NCBI GenBank assembly: GCA_964017155.1
Contig: OZ024856.1
Location: 8,383,811-8,447,810, forward strand
DNA from: Oasisia sp. SBJ-2009
Taxonomy: Eukaryota > Annelida > Polychaeta > Sabellida > Siboglinidae
Reading direction: 5' to 3'
Length of the DNA: 64,000 nt
In this document: positions 24,737-38,647 of the stretch, piece after piece
How the letters are laid out: each line of letters begins with the position of its first letter
How positions within the stretch are numbered: position 1 is the first letter of the stretch
The notes under the pieces: generated by a model
The model's database searches: none
What the model was told of the DNA's origin: nothing
The model's input: the letters and a program-made list of their open reading frames with translations, nothing else
Position numbers and translations under genes: made by a program

Positions 24737-26282
24737 GTAGTACGACTATATTAAGATACTTTTTTTGGATTTGTATAGTCCAGACAACGAGGAATAAAGT
24801 GCACGGGGTTGAATTTCGATACTAATAGATAGTGATTTTCGAAATTTCGATAAACACCCCAAAGTGCGCTTGCGCCAATATAAGGGTATTTTCTCTTCTG
24901 AAAAATACAACGTACAAATACAGTTCGTTAGTTTTATGGATCGTCATCGGTTCCCGAACTAGAAATCGACTACAACTTGTCGAGCTTCCAAAATGGTGCC
25001 TATATTTCGGAAATTACGCTAATCACCCTCAAAGTGCGCTTACGCCAATGCAAAGTTATTTTCACATCTGAAACCTACAATGTACCACTACTCTTCGTGA
25101 CATGTGTGGATTCGCATGATTCCCAGAACGAAGAGTCAAGTACAAGTGGGCGTGCTTCGATACTCGTACCTATTTTTTCCGAAATTACTGTAAACTCGCT
25201 TAAATGCGTTCGCGCCAAAACAACGGTATTGTCTCATCGGAAAACTACATCGTAGTACGACTATATTAAGATACTTTTTTTGGATTTGTATAGTGCAGAC
25301 AACGAGGAATAAAGTGCACGGGGTTGAATTTCGATACTAATAGATAGTGATTTTCGAAATTTCGATAAACACCCCAAAGTGCGCTTGCGCCAATATAAGG
25401 GTATTTTCTCTTCTGAAAAATACAACGTACAAATACAGTTCGTTAGTTTTATGGATCGTCATCGGTTCCCGAACTAGAAATCGACTACAACTTGTCGAGC
25501 TTCCAAAATGGTGCCTATATTTCGGAAATTACGCTAATCACCCTCAAAGTGCGCTTACGCCAATGCAAAGTTATTTTCACATCTGAAACCTACAATGTAC
25601 CACTACTCTTCGTGACATGTGTGGATTCGCATGATTCCCAGAACGAAGAGTCAAGTACAAGTGGGCGTGCTTCGATACTCGTACCTATTTTTTCCGAAAT
25701 TACTGTAAACTCGCTTAAATGCGTTCGCGCCAAAACAACGGTATTGTCTCATCGGAAAACTACAACGTAGTACCACTATAATTATATAGTTTTTTTTGGA
25801 TTTGCACAGGCCAGACAACGAGGAATAAAGTACAAGTGGTTGAATTTCGATACTAATAGATAGTGGCTTTGGAAATTGCGAGAAACACCCCAAAATGCGC
25901 TTACGCCAATATAAGGGTATTTTCTCTTCTGAAAAATACAACTTACCAATACAGTTCGTTAGTTTTATGGATCGTCATCGGTTCCCGGACTAGAAATCAA
26001 CTACAACTTGTCGAGCTTCCAAAATGGTGCCTATATTTCGGAAATTACGCTAATCACCCTCAAAGTTCGCTTACGCCAATGCAAAATTATTTTCACATCT
26101 GAAACCTACAATGTACCACTACTATTCGTGACCTTTGTGGATTCGCATGGTTCCCAGGGCGAAGAGTCAAGTACAAGTGGTCCTGCTTCGATACGCGTAC
26201 CTATTTTTTTGGAAATTACGTTAAACTCCCTTAAATGCGTTCGCGCCAAATTAACGGTATTATCTCATCGGAAAACTACATC
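24737..26282 (+). repeat. Higher-order unit 15: A-A-B trimer
   Basis: Monomers start at 24737 (A), 25252 (A, gtgcagac) and 25767 (B). First of four trimers (24,737-30,920) that look almost identical. Confidence 0.92.
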
Positions 26283-27828
26283 GTAGTACGACTATATTAA
26301 GATACTTTTTTTGGATTTGTATAGTCCAGACAACGAGGAATAAAGTGCACGGGGTTGAATTTCGATACTAATAGATAGTGATTTTCGAAATTTCGATAAA
26401 CACCCCAAAGTGCGCTTGCGCCAATATAAGGGTATTTTCTCTTCTGAAAAATACAACGTACAAATACAGTTCGTTAGTTTTATGGATCGTCATCGGTTCC
26501 CGAACTAGAAATCGACTACAACTTGTCGAGCTTCCAAAATGGTGCCTATATTTCGGAAATTACGCTAATCACCCTCAAAGTGCGCTTACGCCAATGCAAA
26601 GTTATTTTCACATCTGAAACCTACAATGTACCACTACTCTTCGTGACATGTGTGGATTCGCATGATTCCCAGAACGAAGAGTCAAGTACAAGTGGGCGTG
26701 CTTCGATACTCGTACCTATTTTTTCCGAAATTACTGTAAACTCGCTTAAATGCGTTCGCGCCAAAACAACGGTATTGTCTCATCGGAAAACTACATCGTA
26801 GTACGACTATATTAAGATACTTTTTTTGGATTTGTATAGTGCAGACAACGAGGAATAAAGTGCACGGGGTTGAATTTCGATAATAATAGATAGTGATTTT
26901 CGAAATTTCGATAAACACCCCAAAGTGCGCTTGCGCCAATATAAGGGTATTTTCTCTTCTGAAAAATACAACGTACAAATACAGTTCGTTAGTTTTATGG
27001 ATCGTCATCGGTTCCCGAACTAGAAATCGACTACAACTTGTCGAGCTTCCAAAATGGTGCCTATATTTCGGAAATTACGCTAATCACCCTCAAAGTGCGC
27101 TTACGCCAATGCAAAGTTATTTTCACATCTGAAACCTACAATGTACCACTACTCTTCGTGACATGTGTGGATTCGCATGATTCCCAGAACGAAGAGTCAA
27201 GTACAAGTGGGCGTGCTTCGATACTCGTACCTATTTTTTCCGAAATTACTGTAAACTCGCTTAAATGCGTTCGCGCCAAAACAACGGTATTGTCTCATCG
27301 GAAAACTACAACGTAGTACCACTATAATTATATAGTTTTTTTTGGATTTGCACAGGCCAGACAACGAGGAATAAAGTACAAGTGGTTGAATTTCGATACT
27401 AATAGATAGTGGCTTTGGAAATTGCGAGAAACACCCCAAAATGCGCTTACGCCAATATAAGGGTATTTTCTCTTCTGAAAAATACAACTTACCAATACAG
27501 TTCGTTAGTTTTATGGATCGTCATCGGTTCCCGGACTAGAAATCAACTACAACTTGTCGAGCTTCCAAAATGGTGCCTATATTTCGGAAATTACGCTAAT
27601 CACCCTCAAAGTTCGCTTACGCCAATGCAAAATTATTTTCACATCTGAAACCTACAATGTACCACTACTATTCGTGACCTTTGTGGATTCGCATGGTTCC
27701 CAGGGCGAAGAGTCAAGTACAAGTGGTCCTGCTTCGATACGCGTACCTATTTTTTTGGAAATTACGTTAAACTCCCTTAAATGCGTTCGCGCCAAATTAA
27801 CGGTATTATCTCATCGGAAAACTACATC
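26283..27828 (+). repeat. Higher-order unit 16: A-A-B trimer
   Basis: Monomers start at 26283 (A), 26798 (A, gtgcagac, private gataataata near 26882) and 27313 (B). The private change removes a stop codon on the minus strand and so lengthens a spurious reading frame; it is the only difference from unit 15 that I noticed. Confidence 0.92.
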
Positions 27829-29374
27829 GTAGTACGACTATATTAAGATACTTTTTTTGGATTTGTATAGTCCAGACAACGAGGAATAAAGTGCACGGGG
27901 TTGAATTTCGATACTAATAGATAGTGATTTTCGAAATTTCGATAAACACCCCAAAGTGCGCTTGCGCCAATATAAGGGTATTTTCTCTTCTGAAAAATAC
28001 AACGTACAAATACAGTTCGTTAGTTTTATGGATCGTCATCGGTTCCCGAACTAGAAATCGACTACAACTTGTCGAGCTTCCAAAATGGTGCCTATATTTC
28101 GGAAATTACGCTAATCACCCTCAAAGTGCGCTTACGCCAATGCAAAGTTATTTTCACATCTGAAACCTACAATGTACCACTACTCTTCGTGACATGTGTG
28201 GATTCGCATGATTCCCAGAACGAAGAGTCAAGTACAAGTGGGCGTGCTTCGATACTCGTACCTATTTTTTCCGAAATTACTGTAAACTCGCTTAAATGCG
28301 TTCGCGCCAAAACAACGGTATTGTCTCATCGGAAAACTACATCGTAGTACGACTATATTAAGATACTTTTTTTGGATTTGTATAGTGCAGACAACGAGGA
28401 ATAAAGTGCACGGGGTTGAATTTCGATACTAATAGATAGTGATTTTCGAAATTTCGATAAACACCCCAAAGTGCGCTTGCGCCAATATAAGGGTATTTTC
28501 TCTTCTGAAAAATACAACGTACAAATACAGTTCGTTAGTTTTATGGATCGTCATCGGTTCCCGAACTAGAAATCGACTACAACTTGTCGAGCTTCCAAAA
28601 TGGTGCCTATATTTCGGAAATTACGCTAATCACCCTCAAAGTGCGCTTACGCCAATGCAAAGTTATTTTCACATCTGAAACCTACAATGTACCACTACTC
28701 TTCGTGACATGTGTGGATTCGCATGATTCCCAGAACGAAGAGTCAAGTACAAGTGGGCGTGCTTCGATACTCGTACCTATTTTTTCCGAAATTACTGTAA
28801 ACTCGCTTAAATGCGTTCGCGCCAAAACAACGGTATTGTCTCATCGGAAAACTACAACGTAGTACCACTATAATTATATAGTTTTTTTTGGATTTGCACA
28901 GGCCAGACAACGAGGAATAAAGTACAAGTGGTTGAATTTCGATACTAATAGATAGTGGCTTTGGAAATTGCGAGAAACACCCCAAAATGCGCTTACGCCA
29001 ATATAAGGGTATTTTCTCTTCTGAAAAATACAACTTACCAATACAGTTCGTTAGTTTTATGGATCGTCATCGGTTCCCGGACTAGAAATCAACTACAACT
29101 TGTCGAGCTTCCAAAATGGTGCCTATATTTCGGAAATTACGCTAATCACCCTCAAAGTTCGCTTACGCCAATGCAAAATTATTTTCACATCTGAAACCTA
29201 CAATGTACCACTACTATTCGTGACCTTTGTGGATTCGCATGGTTCCCAGGGCGAAGAGTCAAGTACAAGTGGTCCTGCTTCGATACGCGTACCTATTTTT
29301 TTGGAAATTACGTTAAACTCCCTTAAATGCGTTCGCGCCAAATTAACGGTATTATCTCATCGGAAAACTACATC
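27829..29374 (+). repeat. Higher-order unit 17: A-A-B trimer
   Basis: Monomers start at 27829 (A), 28344 (A, gtgcagac) and 28859 (B). No private variant noticed. Confidence 0.92.
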
Positions 29375-30920
29375 GTAGTACGACTATATTAAGATACTTT
29401 TTTTGGATTTGTATAGTCCAGACAACGAGGAATAAAGTGCACGGGGTTGAATTTCGATACTAATAGATAGTGATTTTCGAAATTTCGATAAACACCCCAA
29501 AGTGCGCTTGCGCCAATATAAGGGTATTTTCTCTTCTGAAAAATACAACGTACAAATACAGTTCGTTAGTTTTATGGATCGTCATCGGTTCCCGAACTAG
29601 AAATCGACTACAACTTGTCGAGCTTCCAAAATGGTGCCTATATTTCGGAAATTACGCTAATCACCCTCAAAGTGCGCTTACGCCAATGCAAAGTTATTTT
29701 CACATCTGAAACCTACAATGTACCACTACTCTTCGTGACATGTGTGGATTCGCATGATTCCCAGAACGAAGAGTCAAGTACAAGTGGGCGTGCTTCGATA
29801 CTCGTACCTATTTTTTCCGAAATTACTGTAAACTCGCTTAAATGCGTTCGCGCCAAAACAACGGTATTGTCTCATCGGAAAACTACATCGTAGTACGACT
29901 ATATTAAGATACTTTTTTTGGATTTGTATAGTGCAGACAACGAGGAATAAAGTGCACGGGGTTGAATTTCGATACTAATAGATAGTGATTTTCGAAATTT
30001 CGATAAACACCCCAAAGTGCGCTTGCGCCAATATAAGGGTATTTTCTCTTCTGAAAAATACAACGTACAAATACAGTTCGTTAGTTTTATGGATCGTCAT
30101 CGGTTCCCGAACTAGAAATCGACTACAACTTGTCGAGCTTCCAAAATGGTGCCTATATTTCGGAAATTACGCTAATCACCCTCAAAGTGCGCTTACGCCA
30201 ATGCAAAGTTATTTTCACATCTGAAACCTACAATGTACCACTACTCTTCGTGACATGTGTGGATTCGCATGATTCCCAGAACGAAGAGTCAAGTACAAGT
30301 GGGCGTGCTTCGATACTCGTACCTATTTTTTCCGAAATTACTGTAAACTCGCTTAAATGCGTTCGCGCCAAAACAACGGTATTGTCTCATCGGAAAACTA
30401 CAACGTAGTACCACTATAATTATATAGTTTTTTTTGGATTTGCACAGGCCAGACAACGAGGAATAAAGTACAAGTGGTTGAATTTCGATACTAATAGATA
30501 GTGGCTTTGGAAATTGCGAGAAACACCCCAAAATGCGCTTACGCCAATATAAGGGTATTTTCTCTTCTGAAAAATACAACTTACCAATACAGTTCGTTAG
30601 TTTTATGGATCGTCATCGGTTCCCGGACTAGAAATCAACTACAACTTGTCGAGCTTCCAAAATGGTGCCTATATTTCGGAAATTACGCTAATCACCCTCA
30701 AAGTTCGCTTACGCCAATGCAAAATTATTTTCACATCTGAAACCTACAATGTACCACTACTATTCGTGACCTTTGTGGATTCGCATGGTTCCCAGGGCGA
30801 AGAGTCAAGTACAAGTGGTCCTGCTTCGATACGCGTACCTATTTTTTTGGAAATTACGTTAAACTCCCTTAAATGCGTTCGCGCCAAATTAACGGTATTA
30901 TCTCATCGGAAAACTACATC
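29375..30920 (+). repeat. Higher-order unit 18: A-A-B trimer
   Basis: Monomers start at 29375 (A), 29890 (A, gtgcagac) and 30405 (B). Last of the four near-identical trimers and plausible left limit of the 9.3-kb-spaced long-range duplication. Confidence 0.92.
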
Positions 30921-32466
30921 GTAGTACGACTATATTAAGATACTTTTTTTGGATTTGTATAGTCCAGACAACGAGGAATAAAGTGCACGGGGTTGAATTT
31001 CGATACTAATAGATAGTGATTTTCGAAATTTCGATAAACACCCCAAAGTGCGCTTGCGCCAATATAAGGGTATTTTCTCTTCTGAAAAATACAACGTACA
31101 AATACAGTTCGTTAGTTTTATGGATCGTCATCGGTTCCCGAAATAGAAATCGACTACAACTTGTCGAGCTTCCAAAATGGTGCCTATATTTCGGAAATTA
31201 CGCTAATCACCCTCAAATTGCGCTTACGCCAATGCAAAGTTATTTTCACATCTGAAACCTACAATGTACCACTACTCTTCGTGACATGTGTGGATTCGCA
31301 TGATTCCCAGGGCGAAGAGTCAAGTACAAGTGGTCCTGCTTCGATACGCGTACCTATTTTTTCCGAAATTACTGTAAACTCGCTTAAATGCGTTCGCGCC
31401 AAAACAACGGTATTGTCTCATCGGAAAACTACATCGTAGTACGACTATATTAAGATTCTTTTTTTGGATTTGTATAGTCCAGACAACGAGGAATAAAGTG
31501 CACGGGGTTGAATTTCGATACTAATAGATAGTGATTTTCGAAATTTCGATAAACACCCCTAAGTGCGCTTGCGCCAATATAAGGGTATTTTCTCTTCTGA
31601 AAAATACAACGTACAAATACAGTTCGTTAGTTTTATGGATCGTCATCGGTTCCCGAACTAGAAATCGACTACAACTTGTCGAGCTTCCAAAATGGTGCCT
31701 ATATTTCGGAAATTACGCTAATCACCCTCAAAGTGCGCTTACGCCAATGCAAAGTTATTTTCACATCTGAAACCTACAATGTACCACTACTCTTCGTGAC
31801 ATGTGTGGATTCGCATGATTCCCAGAACGAAGAGTCAAGTACAAGTGGGCGTGCTTCGATACTCGTACCTATTTTTTCCGAAATTACTGTAAACTCGCTT
31901 AAATGCGTTCGCGCCAAAACAACGGTATTGTCTCATCGGAAAACTACAACGTAGTACCACTATAATTATATAGTTTTTTTTGGATTTGCACAGGCCAGAC
32001 AACGAGGAATAAAGTACAAGTGGTTGAATTTCGATACTAATAGATAGTGGCTTTGGAAATTGCGAGAAACACCCCAAAATGCGCTTACGCCAATATAAGG
32101 GTATTTTCTCTTCTGAAAAATACAACTTACCAATACAGTTCGTTAGTTTTATGGATCGTCATCGGTTCCCGGACTAGAAATCAACTACAACTTGTCGAGC
32201 TTCCAAAATGGTGCCTATATTTCGGAAATTACGCTAATCACCCTCAAAGTTCGCTTACGCCAATGCAAAATTATGTTCACATCTGAAACCTACAATGTAC
32301 CACTACTATTCGTGACCTTTGTGGATTCGCATGGTTCCCAGGGCGAAGAGTCAAGTACAAGTGGTCCTGCTTCGATACGCGTACCTATTTTTTTGGAAAT
32401 TACGTTAAACTCCCTTAAATGCGTTCGCGCCAAATTAACGGTATTATCTCATCGGAAAACTACATC
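30921..32466 (+). repeat. Higher-order unit 19: A-A-B trimer
   Basis: Monomers start at 30921 (A, cgaaatag, B-like patch at 31311-31348, private caaattgcg), 31436 (A, cccctaagtg, private agattcttt) and 31951 (B, aattatgttc). Matches unit 24 at an offset of 9,273 bp, including agattcttt. Confidence 0.92.
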
Positions 32467-34527
32467 GTAGTACGAATATATTAAGATACTTTTTTTGGAT
32501 TTGTATAGTCCAGACAACGAGGAATAAAGTGCACGGGGTTGAATTTCGATACTAATAGATAGTGATTTTCGAAATTTCGATAAACACCCCAAAGTGCGCT
32601 TGCGCCAATATAAGGGTATTTTCTCTTCTGAAAAATACAACGTACAAATACAGTTCGTTAGTTTTATGGATCGTCATCGGTTCCCGAACTAGAAATCGAC
32701 TACAACTTGTCGAGCTTCCAAAATGGTGCCTATATTTCGGAAATTACGCTAATCACCCTCAAAGTGCGCTTACGCCAATGCAAAGTTATTTTCACATCTG
32801 AAACCTACAATGTACCACTACTCTTCGTGACATGTGTGGATTCGCATGATTCCCAGAACGAAGAGTCAAGTACAAGTGGGCGTGCTTCGATACTCGTACC
32901 TATTTTTTCCGAAATTACTGTAAACTCGCTTAAATGCGTTCGCGCCAAAACAACGGTATTGTCTCATCGGAAAACTACATCGTAGTACGACTATATTAAG
33001 ATACTTTTTTTGGATTTGTATAGTGCAGACAACGAGGAATAAAGTGCACGGGGTTGAATTTCGATACTAATAGATAGTGATTTTCGAAATTTCGATAAAC
33101 ACCCCAAAGTGCGCTTGCGCCAATATAAGGGTATTTTCTCTTCTGAAAAATACAACGTACTAATACAGTTCGTTAGTTTTATGGATCGTCATCGGTTCCC
33201 GAACTAGAAATCGACTACAACTTGTCGAGCTTCCAAAATGGTGCCTATATTTCGGAAATTACGCTAATCACCCTCAAAGTGCGCTTACGCCAATGCAAAG
33301 TTATTTTCACATCTGAAACCTACAATGTACCACTACTCTTCGTGACATGTGTGGATTCGCATGATTCCCAGAACGAAGAGTCAAGTACAAGTGGGCGTGC
33401 TTCGATACTCGTACCTATTTTTTCCGAAATTACTGTAAACTCGCTTAAATGCGTTCGCGCCAAAACAACGGTATTGTCTCATCGGAAAACTACATCGTAG
33501 TACGACTATATTAAGATACTTTTTTTGGATTTGTATAGTCCAGACAACGAGGAATAAAGTGCACGGGGTTGAATTTCGATACTAATAGATAGTGATTTTC
33601 GAAATTTCGATAAACACCCCTAAGTGCGCTTGCGCCAATATAAGGGTATTTTCTCTTCTGAAAAATACAACGTACAAATACAGTTCGTTAGTTTTATGGA
33701 TCGTCATCGGTTCCCGAACTAGAAATCGACTACAACTTGTCGAGCTTCCAAAATGGTGCCTATATTTCGGAAATTACGCTAATCACCCTCAAAGTGCGCT
33801 TACGCCAATGCAAAGTTATTTTCACATCTGAAACCTACAATGTACCACTACTCTTCGTGACATGTGTGGATTCGCATGATTCCCAGAACGAAGAGTCAAG
33901 TACAAGTGGGCGTGCTTCGATACTCGTACCTATTTTTTCCGAAATTACTGTAAACTCGCTTAAATGCGTTCGCGCCAAAACAACGGTATTGTCTCATCGG
34001 AAAACTACAACGTAGTACCACTATAATTATATAGTTTTTTTTGGATTTGCACAGGCCAGACAACGAGGAATAAAGTACAAGTGGTTGAATTTCGATACTA
34101 ATAGATAGTGGCTTTGGAAATTGCGAGAAACACCCCAAAATGCGCTTACGCCAATATACGGGTATTTTCTCTTCTGAAAAATACAACTTACCAATACAGT
34201 TCGTTAGTTTTATGGATCGTCATCGGTTCCCGGACTAGAAATCAACTACAACTTGTCGAGCTTCCAAAATGGTGCCTATATTTCGGAAATTACGCTAATC
34301 ACCCTCAAAGTTCGCTTACGCCAATGCAAAATTATTTTCACATCTGAAACCTACAATGTACCACTACTATTCGTGACCTTTGTGGATTCGCATGGTTCCC
34401 AGGGCGAAGAGTCAAGTACAAGTGGTCCTGCTTCGATACGCGTACCTATTTTTTTGGAAATTACGTTAAACTCCCTTAAATGCGTTCGCGCCAAATTAAC
34501 GGTATTATCTCATCGGAAAACTACATC
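32467..34527 (+). repeat. Higher-order unit 20: A-A-A-B tetramer (2,061 bp)
   Basis: Monomers start at 32467 (A, acgaatata), 32982 (A, gtgcagac, private gtactaat), 33497 (A, cccctaagtg) and 34012 (B, atacggg). Compared with unit 25 the gtgcagac monomer at 32982 is the additional one. Confidence 0.9.
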
Positions 34528-36587
34528 GTAGTACGACTATATTAAGATACTTTTTTTGGATTTGTATAGTCCAGACAACGAGGAATAAAGTGCACGGGGT
34601 TGAATTTCGATACTAATAGATAGTGATTTTCGAAATTTCGATAAACACCCCAAAGTGCGCTTGCGCCAATATAAGGGTATTTTCTCTTCTGAAAAATACA
34701 ACGTACAAATACAGTTCGTTAGTTTTATGGATCGTCATCGGTTCCCGAACTAGAAATCGACTACAACTTGTCGAGCTTCCAAAATGGTGCCTATATTTCG
34801 GAAATTACGCTAATCACCCTCAAAGTGCGCTTACGCCAATGCAAAGTTATTTTCACATCTGAAACCTACAATGTACCACTACTCTTCGTGACATGTGTGG
34901 ATTCGCATGATTCCCAGAACGAAGAGTCAAGTACAAGTGGGCGTGCTTCGATACTCGTACCTATTTTTTCCGAAATTACTGTAAACTCGCTTAAATGCGT
35001 TCGCGCCAAAACAACGGTATTGTCTCATCGGAAAACTACATCGTAGTACGACTATATTAAGATACTTTTTTTGGATTTGTATAGTGCAGACAACGAGGAA
35101 TAAAGTGCACGGGGTTGAATTTCGATACTAATAGATAGTGATTTTCGAAATTTCGATAAACACCCCAAAGTGCGCTTGCGCCAATATAAGGGTATTTTCT
35201 CTTCTGAAAAATACAACGTACAAATACAGTTCGTTAGTTTTATGGATCGTCATCGGTTCCCGAACTAGAAATCGACTACAACTTGTCGAGCTTCCAAAAT
35301 GGTGCCTATATTTCGGAAATTACGCTAATCACCCTCAAAGTGCGCTTACGCCAATGCAAAGTTATTTTCACATCTGAAACCTACAATGTACCACTACTCT
35401 TCGTGACATGTGTGGATTCGCATCATTCCCAGAACGAAGAGTCAAGTACAAGTGGGCGTGCTTCGATACTCGTACCTATTTTTTCCGAAATTACTGTAAA
35501 CTCGCTTAAATGCGTTCGCGCCAAAACAACGGTATTGTCTCATCGGAAAACTACATCGTAGTACGACTATATTAAGATACTTTTTTTGGATTTGTATAGT
35601 CCAGACAACGAGGAATAAAGTGCACGGGGTTGAATTTCGATACTAATAGATAGTGATTTTCGAAATTGCGAGAAACACCCCAAAATGCGCTTGCGCCAAT
35701 ATAAGGGTATTTTCTCTTCTGAAAAATACAACGTACAAATACAGTTCGTTAGTTTTATGGATCGTCATCGGTTCCCGAACTAGAAATCGACTACAACTTG
35801 TCGAGCTTCCAAAATGGTGCCTATATTTCGGAAATTACGCTAATCACCCTCAAAGTGCGCTTACGCCAATGCAAAGTTATTTTCACATCTGAAACCTACA
35901 ATGTACCACTACTCTTCGTGACATGTGTGGATTCGCATGATTCCCAGAACGAAGAGTCAAGTACAAGTGGGCGTGCTTCGATACTCGTACCTATTTTTTC
36001 CGAAATTACTGTAAACTCGCTTAAATGCGTTCGCGCCAAAACAACGGTATTGTCTCATCGGAAAACTACAACGTAGTACCACTATAATTAGATACTTTTT
36101 TTTGGATTTGCACAGGCCAGACAACGAGGAATAAAGTAAAGTGGTTGAATTTCGATACTAATAGATAGTGGCTTTGGAAATTGCGAGAAACACCCCAAAA
36201 TGCGCTTACGCCAATATAAGGGTATTTTCTCTTCTGAAAAATACAACTTACCAATACAGTTCGTTAGTTTTATGGATCGTCATCGGTTCCCGGACTAGAA
36301 ATCAATTACAACTTGTCGAGCTTCCAAAATGGTGCCTATATTTCGGAAATTACGCTAATCACCCTCAAAGTTCGCTTACGCCAATGCAAAATTATTTTCA
36401 CATCTGAAACCTACAATGTACCACTACTATTCGTGACCTTTGTGGATTCGCATGGTTCCCAGGGCGAAGAGTCAAGTACAAGTGGTCCTGCTTCGATACG
36501 CGTACCTATTTTTTTGGAAATTACGTTAAACTCCCTTAAATGCGTTCGCGCCAAATTAACGGAATTATCTCATCGGAAAACTACATC
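34528..36587 (+). repeat. Higher-order unit 21: A-A-A-B tetramer (2,060 bp)
   Basis: Monomers start at 34528 (A), 35043 (A, gtgcagac, catcattc), 35558 (A with B-like patch at 35668-35685) and 36073 (B2, caattac, ggaatta). It matches unit 7 at an offset of 25,766 bp. Confidence 0.9.
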
Positions 36588-38647
36588 GTAGTACGACTAT
36601 ATTAAGATACTTTTTTTGGATTTGTATAGTCCAGACAACGAGGAATAAAGTGCACGGGGTTGAATTTCGATACTAATAGATAGTGATTTTCGAAATTTCG
36701 ATAAACACCCCAAAGTGCGCTTGCGCCAATATAAGGGTATTTTCTCTTCTGAAAAATACAACGTACAAATACAGTTCGTTAGTTTTATGGATCGTCATCG
36801 GTTCCCGAACTAGAAATCGACTACAACTTGTCGAGCTTCCAAAATGGTGCCTATATTTCGGAAATTACGCTAATCACCCTCAAAGTGCGCTTACGCCAAT
36901 GCAAAGTTATTTTCACATCTGAAACCTACAATGTACCACTACTCTTCGTGACATGTGTGGATTCGCATGATTCCCAGAACGAAGAGTCAAGTACAAGTGG
37001 GCGTGTTTCGATACTCGTACCTATTTTTTCCGAAATTACTGTAAACTCGCTTAAATGCGTTCGCGCCAAAACAACGGTATTGTCTCATCGGAAAACTACA
37101 TCGTAGTACGACTATATTAAGATACTTTTTTTGGATTTGTATAGTCCAGACAACGAGGAATAAAGTGCACGGGGTTGAATTTCGATACTAATAGATAGTG
37201 ATTTTCGAAATTTCGATAAACACCCCAAAGTGCCCTTGCGCCAATATAAGGGTATTTTCTCTTCTGAAAAATACAACGTACAAATACAGTTCGTTAGTTT
37301 TATGGATCGTCATCGGTTCCCGAAATAGAAATCGACTACAACTTGTCGAGCTTCCAAAATGGTGCCTATATTTCGGAAATTACGCTAATCACCCTCAAAG
37401 TGCGCTTACGCCAATGCAAAGTTATTTTCACATCTGAAACCTACAATGTACCACTACTCTTCGTGACATGTGTGGATTCGCATGATTCCCAGGGCGAAGA
37501 GTCAAGTACAAGTGGTCCTGCTTCGATACGCGTACCTATTTTTTCCGAAATTACTGTAAACTCGCTTAAATGCGTTCGCGCCAAAACAACGGTATTGTCT
37601 CATCGGAAAACTACATCGTAGTACGACTATATTAAGATACTTTTTTTGGATTTGTATAGTCCAGACAACGAGGAATAAAGTGCACGGGGTTGAATTTCGA
37701 TACTAATAGATAGTGATTTTCGAAATTTCGATAAACACCCCTAAGTGCGCTTGCGCCAATATAAGGGTATTTTCTCTTCTGAAAAATACAACGTACAAAT
37801 ACAGTTCGTTAGTTTTATGGATCGTCATCGGTTCCCGAACTAGAAATCGACTACAACTTGTCGAGCTTCCAAAATGGTGCCTATATTTCGGAAATTACGC
37901 TAATCACCCTCAAAGTGCGCTTACGCCAATGCAAAGTTATTTTCACATCTGAAACCTACAATGTACCACTACTCTTCGTGACATGTGTGGATTCGCATGA
38001 TTCCCAGAACGAAGAGTCAAGTACAAGTGGGCGTGCTTCGATACTCGTACCTATTTTTTCCGAAATTACTGTAAACTCGCTTAAATGCGTTCGCGCCAAA
38101 ACAACGGTATTGTCTCATCGGAAAACTACAACGTAGTACCACTATAATTAGATACTTTTTTTTGGATTTGCACAGGCCAGACAACGAGGAATAAAGTAAA
38201 GTGGTTGAATTTCGATACTAATAGATAGTGGCTTTGGAAATTGCGAGAAACACCCCAAAATGCGCTTACGCCAATATACGGGTATTTTCTCTTCTGAAAA
38301 ATACAACTTACCAATACAGTTCGTTAGTTTTATGGATCGTCATCGGTTCCCGGACTAGAAATCAACTACAACTTGTCGAGCTTCCAAAATGGTGCCTATA
38401 TTTCGGAAATTACGCTAATCACCCTCAAAGTTCGCTTACGCCAATGCAAAATTATTTTCACATCTGAAACCTACAATGTACCACTACTATTCGAGACCTT
38501 TGTGGATTCGCATGGTTCCCAGGGCGAAGAGTCAAGTACAAGTGGTCCTGCTTCGATACGCGTACCTATTTTTTTGGAAATTACGTTAAACTCCCTTAAA
38601 TGCGTTCGCGCCAAATTAACGGTATTATCTCATCGGAAAACTACATC
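36588..38647 (+). repeat. Higher-order unit 22: A-A-A-B tetramer (2,060 bp)
   Basis: Monomers start at 36588 (A, gtgtttcg), 37103 (A, tgcccttg, cgaaatag, B-like patch at 37493-37530), 37618 (A, cccctaagtg) and 38133 (B2 with atacggg and cgagacc). The middle monomer combines the variants of units 12-13 with the patch of unit 14. Confidence 0.9.
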
